36,067 nt of DNA from Eubacteriaceae bacterium (GCA_910575665.1 CAJTFB010000039.1:1-36067), one strand, 5' to 3'; shown: positions 1-7,679, counted from the stretch's first letter. Notes: generated from the sequence alone by a model not told the origin. Translations and numbers: made by a program.

Positions 1-498
1 GGAGTTAATTAACAAACGCGTCATTAAATCGGCATTTGTCTTACGGAAGACGCCTGATTTCACTCCATTTTCAATTACAGATTTTATAATATCCTGATAT
101 GCGTAACGCGAAGTTTTCAGCCTCTTTCGATAATCTTCTTCTAAATAGTCAGATTCTGTATTTAACCACATCTGCACCGTTCGATACTGCTTTGGTACTC
201 CAAGATGATTCAACATGATTTTTCTAAGACACTGTTCCGGCGAGGATTCATCGGCAATGATCTTATGAACCTTTTTAATTGTTTCTTCCATTTCTTTCTC
301 AACTGCATATACAACAATCTCGTCTTTCGTTTTGAAAAAATCATACAGACTGGACTTTCCCATGTTTGCTAAAATCGCAATTTCCCTCATTGATGTTTTT
401 TGGAATCCATTTTTCTCTATGAGCTGCAAAGCAACACTGATTATTTCTTCTCGGCGTTCTTCTTGTTGTTCTGGTGTAAGCATAATTCCTTTTGGCAT
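1..498 (-). CDS. TetR/AcrR-family transcriptional regulator (C-terminus cut by window edge)
   Basis: About 166 codons are inside the window; the C-terminal end lies beyond base 1. The N-terminus has the TetR-type helix-turn-helix: residues about 15-60 run from a helix around EEIISVALQLIEKNGF through SMREIAILANMGKSSLYDFF, the characteristic recognition-helix pattern. The rest should be the ligand-binding helical domain. The ATG at 498 has a GGAGGT ribosome site at 508-513. Upstream is a consensus promoter with a palindrome between its -35 and -10 boxes, so negative autoregulation is likely (inference). Genes further left that it may control are not visible. The family call is solid; the ligand is unknown. 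Confidence 0.85.
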   Translation of the reverse strand, partial: MPKGIMLTPEQQEERREEIISVALQLIEKNGFQKTSMREIAILANMGKSSLYDFFKTKDEIVVYAVEKEMEETIKKVHKIIADESSPEQCLRKIMLNHLGVPKQYRTVQMWLNTESDYLEEDYRKRLKTSRYAYQDIIKSVIENGVKSGVFRKTNADLMTRLLINS

Positions 499-517
499 AT
501 TTATGATACCTCCTTAT

Positions 518-579
518 AGCGACCACCGGTCGTTTCTTGTTTCGTTTTCATTATATAGCGACCGGTAGTCGCTTGTCAA
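518..579 (-). promoter_or_regulatory. TetR promoter with two palindromic operators
   Basis: On the minus strand TTGACA (579-574) and TATAAT (555-550) are separated by 18 bases. The spacer holds AGCGAC-5-GTCGCT (557-573). A second related palindrome, CGACC-3-GGTCG (520-532), lies between the promoter and the ribosome site of the TetR gene. Both share a GCGACC/GGTCG-like core. Paired dyads overlapping a promoter next to a TetR gene are the usual autoregulatory arrangement; the assignment to this regulator is inferred from position. Confidence 0.75.
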
Positions 580-598
580 GATTAACTTTTTTCCTGTA

Positions 599-896
599 TA
601 TACTGCCCAATAGAAAAGAGATGTTTAGGCCATGACGCTAAACGGTTATACCGAAAGTCAGATTATCCCGAATACTTCAAAGAAAGCCAGCAACAGCGGC
701 ATTTCTTAGAGAAATATTCGGGATAACTTTTTAGTCATTTACACTGTCAGTTTCCTAGAACTTCTGATTAAGGAAAAATAATTCGGGATAATTTTCTCTT
801 GCATCACAAACTGTAAAGCCGCCTTAATGTTTCTTCATCACTTACCGTATCTAATAAAGGCCACAAGGAAAGTAGAATCTTACCCTATGACCTTTG
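599..896. repeat. Gene-free stretch with 12-bp inverted repeat TTATCCCGAATA and a third half site
   Basis: I see no complete gene here. TTATCCCGAATA (663-674) and its exact complement TATTCGGGATAA (715-726) form a 12-bp perfect inverted repeat with a 40-base spacer. A third partial copy, ATTCGGGATAA, is at 781-791. The CCCGAATA core also occurs in the AbiEi-type operators near 35200, but the outer bases differ (TTAT versus TTGT) and so does the spacing. A short open stretch ending in TGA at 804-806 (minus strand, about 24 codons, no start) may be a gene remnant. Confidence 0.5.
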
Positions 897-1340
897 CTAT
901 GTCACATCAAATTTATAACCAATGCCAACAACGCTTTTGATGTAGTCCGGGGAATCCTGCGTAACTTTCAGCTTCTTCCGCAAATTGCTTACATGATTAT
1001 TGACTGCCTTCCGGGAGTAGTAGGAATAATCCTCATTCCAGACCAATTCCATAATCAGCTCATAAGTAAATACCCGTTTCGGATGAGTAATTAACAAAGC
1101 AAGAATGTCAAATTCTTTAGCGGTTAATTCAATTACCTGCTCGCTAATGCATACAAGCCGTTGTTCTTGGCAGAAATATAAATCGTCCACTTGAATCTCT
1201 GTAAACGGTTCATCAATAACTGTTTGCACTTTATAAGTTTCGGAAATGACGCATGGGCTGTCGGCCAGATTATTTTGTTGTTTTTGGGAATGGAAAAGAT
1301 AGTTTAACAATTCCTGACGCTGACGGGCGCTTAACAGCAT
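897..1340 (-). CDS. Winged-helix DNA-binding protein, OmpR/PhoB-type output domain without receiver
   Basis: 147 residues. Residues about 60-147 form a Trans_reg_C-like winged helix: a helix around ELTAKEFDILALLITHP, a recognition region around SRKAVNNHVSNLRKKL and the wing ending in VVGIGYKF. The phosphoreceiver domain of about 120 residues that normally precedes it is missing. The N-terminal 60 residues match nothing I recognise. A good ribosome site (ccctcc, 1412-1417) sits before ATG codons at 1407 and 1402, but both lead to short dead frames; the main frame is open back to about 1402 without an ATG before 1340. This suggests a frameshifted or truncated 5' end. It could bind DNA constitutively or be a remnant. 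Confidence 0.65.
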   Translation of the reverse strand: MLLSARQRQELLNYLFHSQKQQNNLADSPCVISETYKVQTVIDEPFTEIQVDDLYFCQEQRLVCISEQVIELTAKEFDILALLITHPKRVFTYELIMELVWNEDYSYYSRKAVNNHVSNLRKKLKVTQDSPDYIKSVVGIGYKFDVT

Positions 1341-1459
1341 GAGCAGCTTTTCTGCAATTATACCGCCCGGTTCAGATATATCAAATACAGCTAATTTCCC
1401 ATGTCATCACCCCCTCCGTCAGTATGGGTATTTGTCGAATATTGTGTTTTCCTTTCCTG

Positions 1460-1891
1460 TTATGACGGTATATGCTTTCTGAGATTGATGAGGCTAAATA
1501 CATCATCCATAATCCCTCTATCCCTTACATCCAGCATCAACCATTTCTGTCCATTACCGATTTTCGTGTTTTTGAATACTGTCTGCACATAGTCGGAACA
1601 TTGCGGCATAAGAAACTCTGCCTCCGTAAGTTCACGACTTCCTACAACCACGAGAACGATAAAATAGCCTTGCATCGGATAGAGCGTACAAAGAGACTTT
1701 CCACCTTTTTTATACTTAATATTCCAGCCTGCCTGCATGGAACAGCGGCTGTGTTCCATGCAGGGCCTGATCCGATAGGTGGACTGGATATGGTTATTAA
1801 AATCTGTCCATAACGGATTGTTAATGTATTCCGTGACTTGCTCCAGTGATGGAGGTTGTTCATTTGAATATAGCGCATTCCAATCCATCAT
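1460..1891 (-). CDS. DUF3788-family protein
   Basis: 143 residues, soluble, no signal or membrane segment. The pattern of a conserved Trp near the N-terminus, then GWNIKYKKGGKSLCTLYP, a hydrophobic strand FIVLVVVG and a C-terminal block around KWLMLDVRD is what I associate with DUF3788, a small cytoplasmic family often found next to AraC/GyrI-like regulators and GNAT enzymes. Function is not established. It starts 10 bases after the AraC-type gene ends, so the two are probably co-transcribed. The start is ATG-ATG at 1891/1888, preceded by an AAGGAGG-like site inside the end of the upstream gene. Confidence 0.65.
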   Translation of the reverse strand: MMDWNALYSNEQPPSLEQVTEYINNPLWTDFNNHIQSTYRIRPCMEHSRCSMQAGWNIKYKKGGKSLCTLYPMQGYFIVLVVVGSRELTEAEFLMPQCSDYVQTVFKNTKIGNGQKWLMLDVRDRGIMDDVFSLINLRKHIPS

Positions 1892-1901
1892 AAATTCCTC
1901 C

Positions 1902-2831
1902 TTAGCTTTTATTTTTCAGCGGCAGGGGCTTAACCCAAATTTCCATACAGGCCATACCCTCCAAGTCACGGTAATACTTTTCTGCCGAAAAGGGCTCCGT
2001 GGTTAAGTTGTGATGAGGCAGCCATATATCAAAAAGGTATTTGCTGGCCTGATCTAAAGCGACCGTTACCAAATCCTCAAAATTTTCTGCTTCGACTCTG
2101 CAAACGATGTATTCTCCTGCCGAGAGTTCTCTCTTAACAAAACCGTCTTGCAGCCGGTCCGGATTATTTTGAACAAGGCCGCCTGCAAAATAAGTGAAAA
2201 GGTTTTGTGCAGTACCTTCCGCATGGGACATTCCCATTTCTACAGCAGTATTTAGATTGGCTGCGATTGAAGCCTTCTCCATATGATAACGCTTCCAAAG
2301 CTGTCCTGGCACATCTACACCTGTGCTTTCACCAACCGGCATTTGTTCAGAAATGCGAACTTCCGTTTCTAAGCCGAGATAAATTTCCGGTTTTTCCAAT
2401 GTCTTTCTCTGGATTTCCAAGACGATATTTCCTACCACTAGCGGAACCCCTTCGTCTACCAAAACGTAATTCATAGAAACTTCCGGCTTGTCGAATGTAT
2501 TGAGCATTGGTAAATCCCTCCTGTAGCTTTCAGGCGTAATCCCATACGTTTCCTTGAAGGCCCGTGTAAAATTCGCATGGCTTGAAAAACCATAGTCCAA
2601 GGCAACGTCAAGAATCCTCTGTTCGGTACTTTTCAGATTTTCAATAACCTTTGCCAAACGGCGGAGTTTCACATATTCCTGAACCGGTTTATTTACCAGC
2701 CGCTTGAACAAGCGCTGAAAATAAAAGGTGGACAGACCGACAGTATTTGCCAGTTCTTCCGTTGAAATTTCTTTTGTCAGGTGTTCCTCGATAAAAGTCA
2801 AGGATTGTTCGATTGCTTCATATGCGTGCAT
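1902..2831 (-). CDS. AraC-family regulator with GyrI-like effector-binding domain
   Basis: 309 residues. Residues 1-105 hold the two AraC helix-turn-helix motifs, with the signature SLTFIEEHLTKEISTEELA, the recognition helix around STFYFQRLFKRL, and DVALDYGFSSHANFTRAFK followed by YGITPESYR. Residues about 120-305 resemble the GyrI-like/AraC_E_bind small-molecule domain of Rob and BmrR-like regulators, including a late WLPHHNLTTEPFSAEKY block. A ribosome site (GGAGGTG, 2837-2843) precedes the ATG. It is followed closely by the DUF3788 gene. A multidrug or lipophilic ligand sensor is plausible from the family; the target genes are not known. Confidence 0.85.
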   Translation of the reverse strand: MHAYEAIEQSLTFIEEHLTKEISTEELANTVGLSTFYFQRLFKRLVNKPVQEYVKLRRLAKVIENLKSTEQRILDVALDYGFSSHANFTRAFKETYGITPESYRRDLPMLNTFDKPEVSMNYVLVDEGVPLVVGNIVLEIQRKTLEKPEIYLGLETEVRISEQMPVGESTGVDVPGQLWKRYHMEKASIAANLNTAVEMGMSHAEGTAQNLFTYFAGGLVQNNPDRLQDGFVKRELSAGEYIVCRVEAENFEDLVTVALDQASKYLFDIWLPHHNLTTEPFSAEKYYRDLEGMACMEIWVKPLPLKNKS

Positions 2832-2952
2832 TGCGGCACCTCCTATATTTGATGTTCAAATTATATCATTCTATTTTTTGCCGGGCTTTTCACGCAATGC
2901 GCTTTTTGATTAGGAAAATGCACTTTGTAAAATAGAGACATGGAATAAGGGT

Positions 2953-2991
2953 TGCTGAACGACGGCTTTTTTCTTTTGCCGTCGTTCAGCA
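2953..2991. terminator. Strong 14-bp hairpin between GNAT and AraC genes
   Basis: TGCTGAACGACGGC (2953-2966) and GCCGTCGTTCAGCA (2978-2991) pair perfectly around an 11-base T-rich loop. It lies 18 bases beyond the stop of the GNAT gene, so it is placed as a terminator or RNA-stabilising hairpin for the trmO-like/GNAT transcript. There is no U-run directly after the stem on either strand, so intrinsic termination is uncertain. Confidence 0.5.
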
Positions 2992-3009
2992 GATTGGGGC
3001 TATATGGAT

Positions 3010-3615
3010 TCAGTTTTTTCGGAAAAAGCGTTCACAGTGCTCGTAAGGGGGTAGCCCCCTATCGGTGATTTCAATATAATCAGCCTTATTCATACCATAC
3101 AAATAGTAATCGCAGTATGTGTTTACCATTTTACCCTCACGGATAAGACCCTCACGCTTGAAGCCTGCTTTTTCCAAAGTTTTATACGATGCAATATTTT
3201 GTGCGTGAACATCGGCCCATAAACGCTGTAATTCCGTTTCTTCAAAGCAGAAGATAGTTACTCTCGCCAGTGCTTCTGTCATAAACCGGTTGCCTTGATA
3301 GGCAGGTGAAAGGCGAAATGCCACTTTTGCCATGCGGTCATTCTCAATGAGATACACCCACATATCGCCAATAACTTTATTATCCTGTTTGTAGACAACA
3401 CCCCAATGAAAACTTTTCGTAGGTTTCTCTGGCTTTTGGAAAAGTAATTCTGGATTTAAGTCGCTTTTTCCGGGACGTTTGCCCCAATACCGGTAAACGG
3501 AACTGTCTCCCAGCCATTCTTTCAAATCTGCAACATCTTCTTTTCGCAAAGGGCGCAGGATAAGTTGTTCCGTTTCAAGAATAGGTTTATCCTGAACAAA
3601 ATCCTGTAATTTCAT
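3010..3615 (-). CDS. GNAT N-acetyltransferase, RimJ/RimL type
   Basis: 201 residues from the ATG at 3615, chosen because a GAGGGGG ribosome site (3622-3628) lies just upstream; the frame is open further but that part overlaps the preceding gene. The N-terminal ILETEQLILRPLRKEDVADL is the RimL-like opening; the acetyl-CoA region is around RLSPAYQGNRFMTEALARV, and AQNIASYKTLEKAGFKREG is the typical end motif. Family members acetylate protein N-termini, antibiotics or metabolites; the substrate here is unknown. It follows the trmO-like gene by 13 bases and should share its transcript. Confidence 0.85.
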   Translation of the reverse strand: MKLQDFVQDKPILETEQLILRPLRKEDVADLKEWLGDSSVYRYWGKRPGKSDLNPELLFQKPEKPTKSFHWGVVYKQDNKVIGDMWVYLIENDRMAKVAFRLSPAYQGNRFMTEALARVTIFCFEETELQRLWADVHAQNIASYKTLEKAGFKREGLIREGKMVNTYCDYYLYGMNKADYIEITDRGLPPYEHCERFFRKN

Positions 3616-3628
3616 AAGCCACCCCCTC

Positions 3629-4102
3629 TTAAAATTTGAACACCTGTCCCCAATCAAAATCGCCGGACGCTTCTGTGCTTTTCGGCCATTCGCTGCACCA
3701 TGCGGGAACACCGGGCGTTTCAACTCTGTCAAAACTTGGAGTATACGGCTTGATGTCAAGTACGGGCGTATTGTCATTTGCGTCAATAAATGTAACACGA
3801 ATCATGCCGTTGGTGAAATCAATGTTGATAATTTCGGACGCTGTTAATGCAATAGGATTCGGACGCGCAGGAGATCGTGTTGCAAATACACCCATGACTT
3901 CGGGTGCGCCTTTATAGGGCTGTTCCGTCTGTAATTCATTCCGATCTGCGTCGTTGTCGCAATCGCTGAACCACCAAAGGACATTGATGTGGCTGAAACC
4001 CTCTAAGGCCTGCAGTCCGGAAATGTACTCTGGCTCTAACTGAATAAATGTGCCGTTTTCATCATTTTTTACTTTGCCAATGGCTTTTAATTGATAGGTC
4101 AT
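3629..4102 (-). CDS. TrmO/TsaA-family tRNA (t6A37) methyltransferase-like protein
   Basis: 157 residues. TrmO (YaeB/VirR-type beta-barrel) enzymes use S-adenosylmethionine to methylate N6-threonylcarbamoyladenosine 37 in tRNA. The diagnostic segment is present: GFSHINVLWWF, then GVFATRSPARPNPIALTASEI and DIKPYTPSFD. It lacks the C-terminal extension of the longer bacterial enzymes, as many short Firmicute members do. ATG at 4102 with a GGAGGA-like ribosome site at 4109-4113. It leads an apparent two-gene unit with the GNAT enzyme, downstream of a promoter with MerR-type spacing. A stand-alone role outside tRNA modification is possible for these short forms. Confidence 0.8.
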   Translation of the reverse strand: MTYQLKAIGKVKNDENGTFIQLEPEYISGLQALEGFSHINVLWWFSDCDNDADRNELQTEQPYKGAPEVMGVFATRSPARPNPIALTASEIINIDFTNGMIRVTFIDANDNTPVLDIKPYTPSFDRVETPGVPAWCSEWPKSTEASGDFDWGQVFKF

Positions 4103-4133
4103 ATTTTTCCTCCTTGCTTTTGTTGGTAAAACC

Positions 4134-4164
4134 AGTATAAGACCTCACATCATGTGAGATGCAA
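4134..4164 (-). promoter_or_regulatory. MerR-type promoter: 19-bp spacer with dyad
   Basis: On the minus strand TTGCAT (4164-4159) and TATACT (4139-4134) are separated by exactly 19 bases. The spacer contains the perfect 7-bp dyad CTCACAT-C-ATGTGAG (4144-4158). An overlong 19-20-bp spacer with a central dyad is the hallmark of promoters activated by MerR-family proteins through DNA untwisting. The MerR/BmrR-like gene ends 57 bases upstream, and the promoter faces the trmO-like and GNAT genes. The link between regulator and promoter is inferred from geometry and adjacency. Confidence 0.7.
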
Positions 4165-4220
4165 TAGGGAAAATTAAAAATGCCCTACATTTTTAGCAGG
4201 ACATTTCAAAGTCTATACAA

Positions 4221-5033
4221 TCATGCGTGTTCCAGCGGTATTTGAAGCTCAATCAAATATTTTTCAGGGTTATTCTCATTCCACGGGCCCCTATGCACGA
4301 TCTGACGCATCGGGTTAGACATTTTGTATTCGCTGTTTGTCTGCAGCCATTCGGCAAAGGCAAGGTAGGCGCCTTTTATATTTGCAAAATCGCCATAGAC
4401 CATTGTGCAAGCCATATACGGGACTGGTTCTGTCATGTGGAAACAAAATGGCTCTTTTGCCTTTCCCATTTTCTTTACCGGGGCGCATAGCTCAATATCA
4501 ACATCTGTCTCTCGATATTCTGTATCGTGATAAATGGAAAATGTATTGCCCGTTATTTCGATTTTTTGTGCTTCTGTAAAAGTAGAAAGTTCTTTCTGTA
4601 AGTCGCCCTCGGAATAGTAATTCGGTACAATTTCCCGCAAGGATAGCACCTGATACGCCGGGATTGACTTAACGGATATGTTATAGTGCAGTTCTCCTTT
4701 ACCACCCTGTATTTCACTTTTTGTAAGTTCGATCTTCCGCAGTTTTTCTTGTTCGGCCTGTATTGCATTTTCTATCTCTATGCGCTTTTTGTCGAGCTGC
4801 GCAAGAAGTGATTGCTCGTCCATCGTCAGGGCAAGCGCAATTTCCGAAACATTCAGTCCACTATCCCGCAGATACAGAATTTTATTTAGACGCGGTATTT
4901 GCTTTACTGAATACAGTCGGTGTCCTGTCCACTTGTCAACCTCTGCCGGTGTCAGAAGTCCTACCTCGTCATAGTAGCGAAGCATACGAATAGATACCTG
5001 CGCCAGCTTTGAAAATTCTCCTATTCTAAACAT
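4221..5033 (-). CDS. MerR-family regulator with BmrR/GyrI-like effector domain
   Basis: 270 residues. Residues 1-70 are the MerR winged helix: FRIGEFSKLAQVSIRMLRYYDEVGLLTP followed by HRLYSVKQIPRL. Residues about 75-118 form the dimerising coiled coil rich in Glu, Lys and Leu. Residues 120-265 resemble a GyrI-like small-molecule domain with a PAYQVLSLREIVPNYY strand and a late GPWNENNPEKYLIELQIPL block. This arrangement is that of BmrR/Mta-like drug sensors. The ATG at 5033 has a GTAGGTGGTG purine-rich site upstream. The gene nearest its DNA-binding target is probably the trmO-like gene just downstream. Confidence 0.88.
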   Translation of the reverse strand: MFRIGEFSKLAQVSIRMLRYYDEVGLLTPAEVDKWTGHRLYSVKQIPRLNKILYLRDSGLNVSEIALALTMDEQSLLAQLDKKRIEIENAIQAEQEKLRKIELTKSEIQGGKGELHYNISVKSIPAYQVLSLREIVPNYYSEGDLQKELSTFTEAQKIEITGNTFSIYHDTEYRETDVDIELCAPVKKMGKAKEPFCFHMTEPVPYMACTMVYGDFANIKGAYLAFAEWLQTNSEYKMSNPMRQIVHRGPWNENNPEKYLIELQIPLEHA

Positions 5034-5346
5034 CGTTTCACCACCTACTCCAACTATATTTGTATTTTTATCTCACTCCAGCTTTTATGTTACTTGCTGC
5101 ATCCTTATTATACCGCCTTTCTTTCAGTCTATCAATGTCGTTGCGTGGTGCAAGAACTTTTTCTGGGGTTCCACTAAATGGCAAGCAATGCAATCTTCCG
5201 TAAGATTGCGTATTTTGGCAGGAATCCCTTTCCGGTATTCCTGCTAAATGCTTGTTGGTGACATGTCCCCAAACCCCTGAAATCATCACCTGCGGTGATG
5301 GCTGCGCGTTCCGTTGGAACGCTGAAAAACAAAAGCAGGAAGAAAC
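5034..5346. other. Hairpin cluster between MerR gene and ICE relaxase; candidate oriT or ICE edge
   Basis: No gene is seen. Four perfect short hairpins lie in about 135 bases: GCAATCTT/AAGATTGC (5190-5209), GCAGGAAT/ATTCCTGC (5218-5244), CATCACC/GGTGATG (5284-5300) and GCGTTCC/GGAACGC (5306-5322). GTCCCCAAACCCC (5265-5277) lies between the second and third. Dense short dyads beside a relaxase gene are typical of transfer origins, and this is also where GC-rich ICE sequence changes to AT-rich cargo. No nick site can be assigned by eye. Confidence 0.45.
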
Positions 5347-6756
5347 TTATTGCCGTGACTTCTGCGTGTCCCTCTGCGGTTCCCGCCCGGTGGGAATGTC
5401 CAGCAAATGCTCCACATTCGCCCGGACATTATAGAGCTCTTTCATATCAGCCCTGGCCTGCTTGTAAGAAGAATAGGCTTTCCGTTTCTGTTCCAGGAGC
5501 CCGGCGTATTCTTCCCGCAGAGATTTAACGGAGGGCAGCTTTGTGATCCCCAATCCGTCAAAGTGTTTCTTTGCCGCCTGGTGCAGCAGGATTTCCGTCT
5601 CATGCGCCGCACGGAATTTTTTGCTGTACCCGGCTTTCCGGTATTCCACATAGACTGTCCGTGTTTTGGCATAAATTACGATCTGTTTCTGCAGCTCCCC
5701 GTTGGCGGCCATCTGCGATTCCAGCTCCTTGATCTGTACCGACAGCGCATTAAAATTAGCAGTAGCAATATCTGATTTTTTCTGCAAATCCTCATAGTTC
5801 ATATCACCATGCTCTTTGAGCCAGATCACCGCCTGGGAGAGCTGTTTTAAGTTGAACACCTTCGCCCAGCGTTCATATCCCGGACCTTTGCCGGAACGGA
5901 TTGCCGCCTCAATATCCACCAGCAGACCAACTTTGGAAACCGGCTTTTGGGGAGAAGTACGGCGCGGCTTTGCCGTCCGTGTGCCGGCGATCCGTTCTTT
6001 GATGGCCTGCTCGGTATAGTCGCCTTTCAGTGTGTCACACCGGGTATATCTATCATCAGGTGACAGGCGAAAACTAAGGTGCTTTCGCTCCTGGTTGACT
6101 TCAATCCCAGCCGCCTCCAGCTTTTTCAAAAGTTTTTCAAAGTCCTTCGGCTTTTCTTCCAGGGCTACGTCGATAGCCCATCGCAGCCGCTCCTGGTGGG
6201 AAGGCTGTTTCTGACTTCCCATCCATGTGCCATAATGGTCCCGGCTGGGTTTCGGATTCTCCACAATGGAAAGCCCATGCTCCAGGCAGAGCTTATCATT
6301 CATGCGCCGGATTGCCCAGGTAGAGCCCCAGAAGTTGCGGAATTTTTTCTGACAATCCAGTGTGGTAGAATTTATGATAATGTGATTATGAACATGGTGT
6401 TTATCCACATGGGTGCAGACAACAAAAGCATGGTTTCCCTTCGTCAGCTTTAATGCCAGCTCCCGCCCGATCTGGTTCGCTTCTTCCGGCGTGACCTCGC
6501 CGGGCTTGAACGCCTGCCGGAGATAGTAGGCAATCACATCATCCGCGCCCCGGTTACGTCCGGTTAGGTTCGCATACTGGCGCTTGGATAAAAGAAACTC
6601 CGCATCGGCGGTCCGGGTGTCACACTCATAGCCATAAATGAATTTTCCAAAATCGGTTTTCTGCGGATTCTCTACATAGTCAATAATGTCCGCAATCGCC
6701 GTGGAAACATCCCGGCCTTTCCCAACGTGCAGCGGCATGAGCCGTGTAGTCGCCAT
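5347..6756 (-). CDS. Relaxase / mobilization nuclease of a Tn1549-like ICE
   Basis: 469 residues. It should nick oriT and covalently pilot single-stranded DNA through the conjugation channel. The N-terminal relaxase domain (residues 1 to about 270) starts with MATTRLMPLHVGKGRDV and contains the three-histidine metal motif HVDKHHVHNHIII near residues 135-147. After about residue 290 the protein is helical and charged, as in other family members. ATG at 6756 is preferred because AAGGGGG (6763-6769) is well spaced; a GTG lies one codon upstream. It is the last gene of the ICE operon here, with an interrupted DUF3849 gene ahead of it and a hairpin cluster after it. No frameshift is seen. Confidence 0.9.
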   Translation of the reverse strand: MATTRLMPLHVGKGRDVSTAIADIIDYVENPQKTDFGKFIYGYECDTRTADAEFLLSKRQYANLTGRNRGADDVIAYYLRQAFKPGEVTPEEANQIGRELALKLTKGNHAFVVCTHVDKHHVHNHIIINSTTLDCQKKFRNFWGSTWAIRRMNDKLCLEHGLSIVENPKPSRDHYGTWMGSQKQPSHQERLRWAIDVALEEKPKDFEKLLKKLEAAGIEVNQERKHLSFRLSPDDRYTRCDTLKGDYTEQAIKERIAGTRTAKPRRTSPQKPVSKVGLLVDIEAAIRSGKGPGYERWAKVFNLKQLSQAVIWLKEHGDMNYEDLQKKSDIATANFNALSVQIKELESQMAANGELQKQIVIYAKTRTVYVEYRKAGYSKKFRAAHETEILLHQAAKKHFDGLGITKLPSVKSLREEYAGLLEQKRKAYSSYKQARADMKELYNVRANVEHLLDIPTGREPQRDTQKSRQ

Positions 6757-6788
6757 CACATCACCCCCTTACTGTAAAACCGGCTCTG

Positions 6789-7298
6789 TTATCGTGCCTG
6801 TTCTTTTTTCATTTTCGGTTTATCACTGTGAGCTGCTTGTTGCCCGGCGCTTTTATTCAGACTGTCACGGACAGAAGGTTTCTCCTGTGCCAGCGCATAC
6901 TCCCGTCTTGCCTGCGTGAGAAATAAATCCATCAGCCCCGTATGGCTGCGATCTACAACAAAGAAAACATTCCGGTCATATCCGAAACCATCCTTATCCT
7001 CACAGACCGGGATTGTCTGCGCCTACGCTTTGTTATCACGGGAAATCCGCCCGTCATAATCTTTCTGCCGGACCGTGTTGGCAAGGACATAGAAAATCCG
7101 GTCAGGATCAAATTGCTGTAAGACCTGCTGCACACATGCGGAGCCTAAACGATTGTCCCGGTAGTTGTCCGCAATGGCCTGTTCGATTGCCTCCTTACAC
7201 GCAATGTTTGCTTTGTGGGAAGTGCGGTACTGATCCAGCTCCCCATGCTCATGCGCATAGGTGGCAGAATGAAAATAAATTGGTGTCGTATCTTTCAA
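6789..7298 (-). pseudogene. DUF3849-type ICE protein interrupted by an in-frame TAG
   Basis: The frame begins at ATG 7298 with MKDTTPIYFHSATYAHEHGE and continues with a DUF3849-like block (CVQQVLQQFDPDRIFYVLANT). A TAG at 7025-7023 follows DNKA. Past it the same frame stays open for 77 more codons (AQTIPVCEDKDGFGYDRNVF and on) to a TAA at 6791-6789, ending in a Lys/Gln-rich tail like those of neighbouring ICE genes. The continuation therefore looks like the rest of one protein of about 169 residues. A single-base change such as TGG to TAG would explain it. Genuine pseudogene or readthrough cannot be told from sequence. Confidence 0.7.
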
Positions 7299-7349
7299 TC
7301 AAATTCCTCCAATCAAAAAAGCTGCCATGACAGACAGCCATAATTATAG

Positions 7350-7380
7350 AAAAAGGGCGGGGCTGCCAATGAGCCCCGCC
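7350..7380 (-). terminator. Rho-independent terminator after the CD1845-type gene
   Basis: GGCGGGGCT (7356-7364) pairs with AGCCCCGCC (7372-7380) around a 7-base loop. On the minus strand the stem is followed by CTTTTTCT, the expected U-rich tail. It lies 9 bases past the stop of the CD1845-like gene and ahead of the DUF3849 and relaxase genes, so these may need readthrough or their own promoter. Confidence 0.8.
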
Positions 7381-7388
7381 GAAACTGC

Positions 7389-7679
7389 TTAACCAAATAC
7401 AAAATCCTTTAACGCGCTGTTTGCTCCGCCGATAATCCCCACCAGCCAGGCCGCCGCCATCGGCAGACCGTAGGGGCTGATCAGGAACGCAATCACCAGC
7501 CATGAAAGCCCCGGCCAGAACCCGGCAATGAAGAATAGCACCAGTGCCGCCAGAAAAACAATTCCTGATAGAATTCCCAGCACAGCGCCGGAAATTACGA
7601 CAAGAAATTTACACATCAAATAGAGAATCCCCGTTACTAACACAAGGGGAAGTGCCAGCAATTTGCCAATCAGACGCAT
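7389..7679 (-). CDS. Small hydrophobic ICE protein, CD1845-like
   Basis: 96 residues and almost entirely hydrophobic. I see two to three membrane segments: about residues 5-25, 28-52 and 58-85, rich in Leu, Val, Ile and Gly. It ends with GGANSALKDFVFG, a tail I associate with the CD1845 family of Tn1549/CTn-type elements. Function is unknown; by location it may be a membrane component of the transfer apparatus. The ATG at 7679 is chosen because a GGAGGCGGG site lies directly upstream; a longer frame to 7880 runs through the mobC-like gene and is not credible. Confidence 0.7.
   Translation of the reverse strand: MRLIGKLLALPLVLVTGILYLMCKFLVVISGAVLGILSGIVFLAALVLFFIAGFWPGLSWLVIAFLISPYGLPMAAAWLVGIIGGANSALKDFVFG

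Noticed and set aside
3616..3798. N-terminal extension of the GNAT enzyme to 262 residues
   Set aside because: It runs through the 3' end of the trmO-like gene in another frame, and ATG 3615 has a proper ribosome site.
5068..5289. 73-codon minus-strand frame between MerR and relaxase genes
   Set aside because: It runs through the hairpin cluster, has no ribosome site and no protein-like composition.
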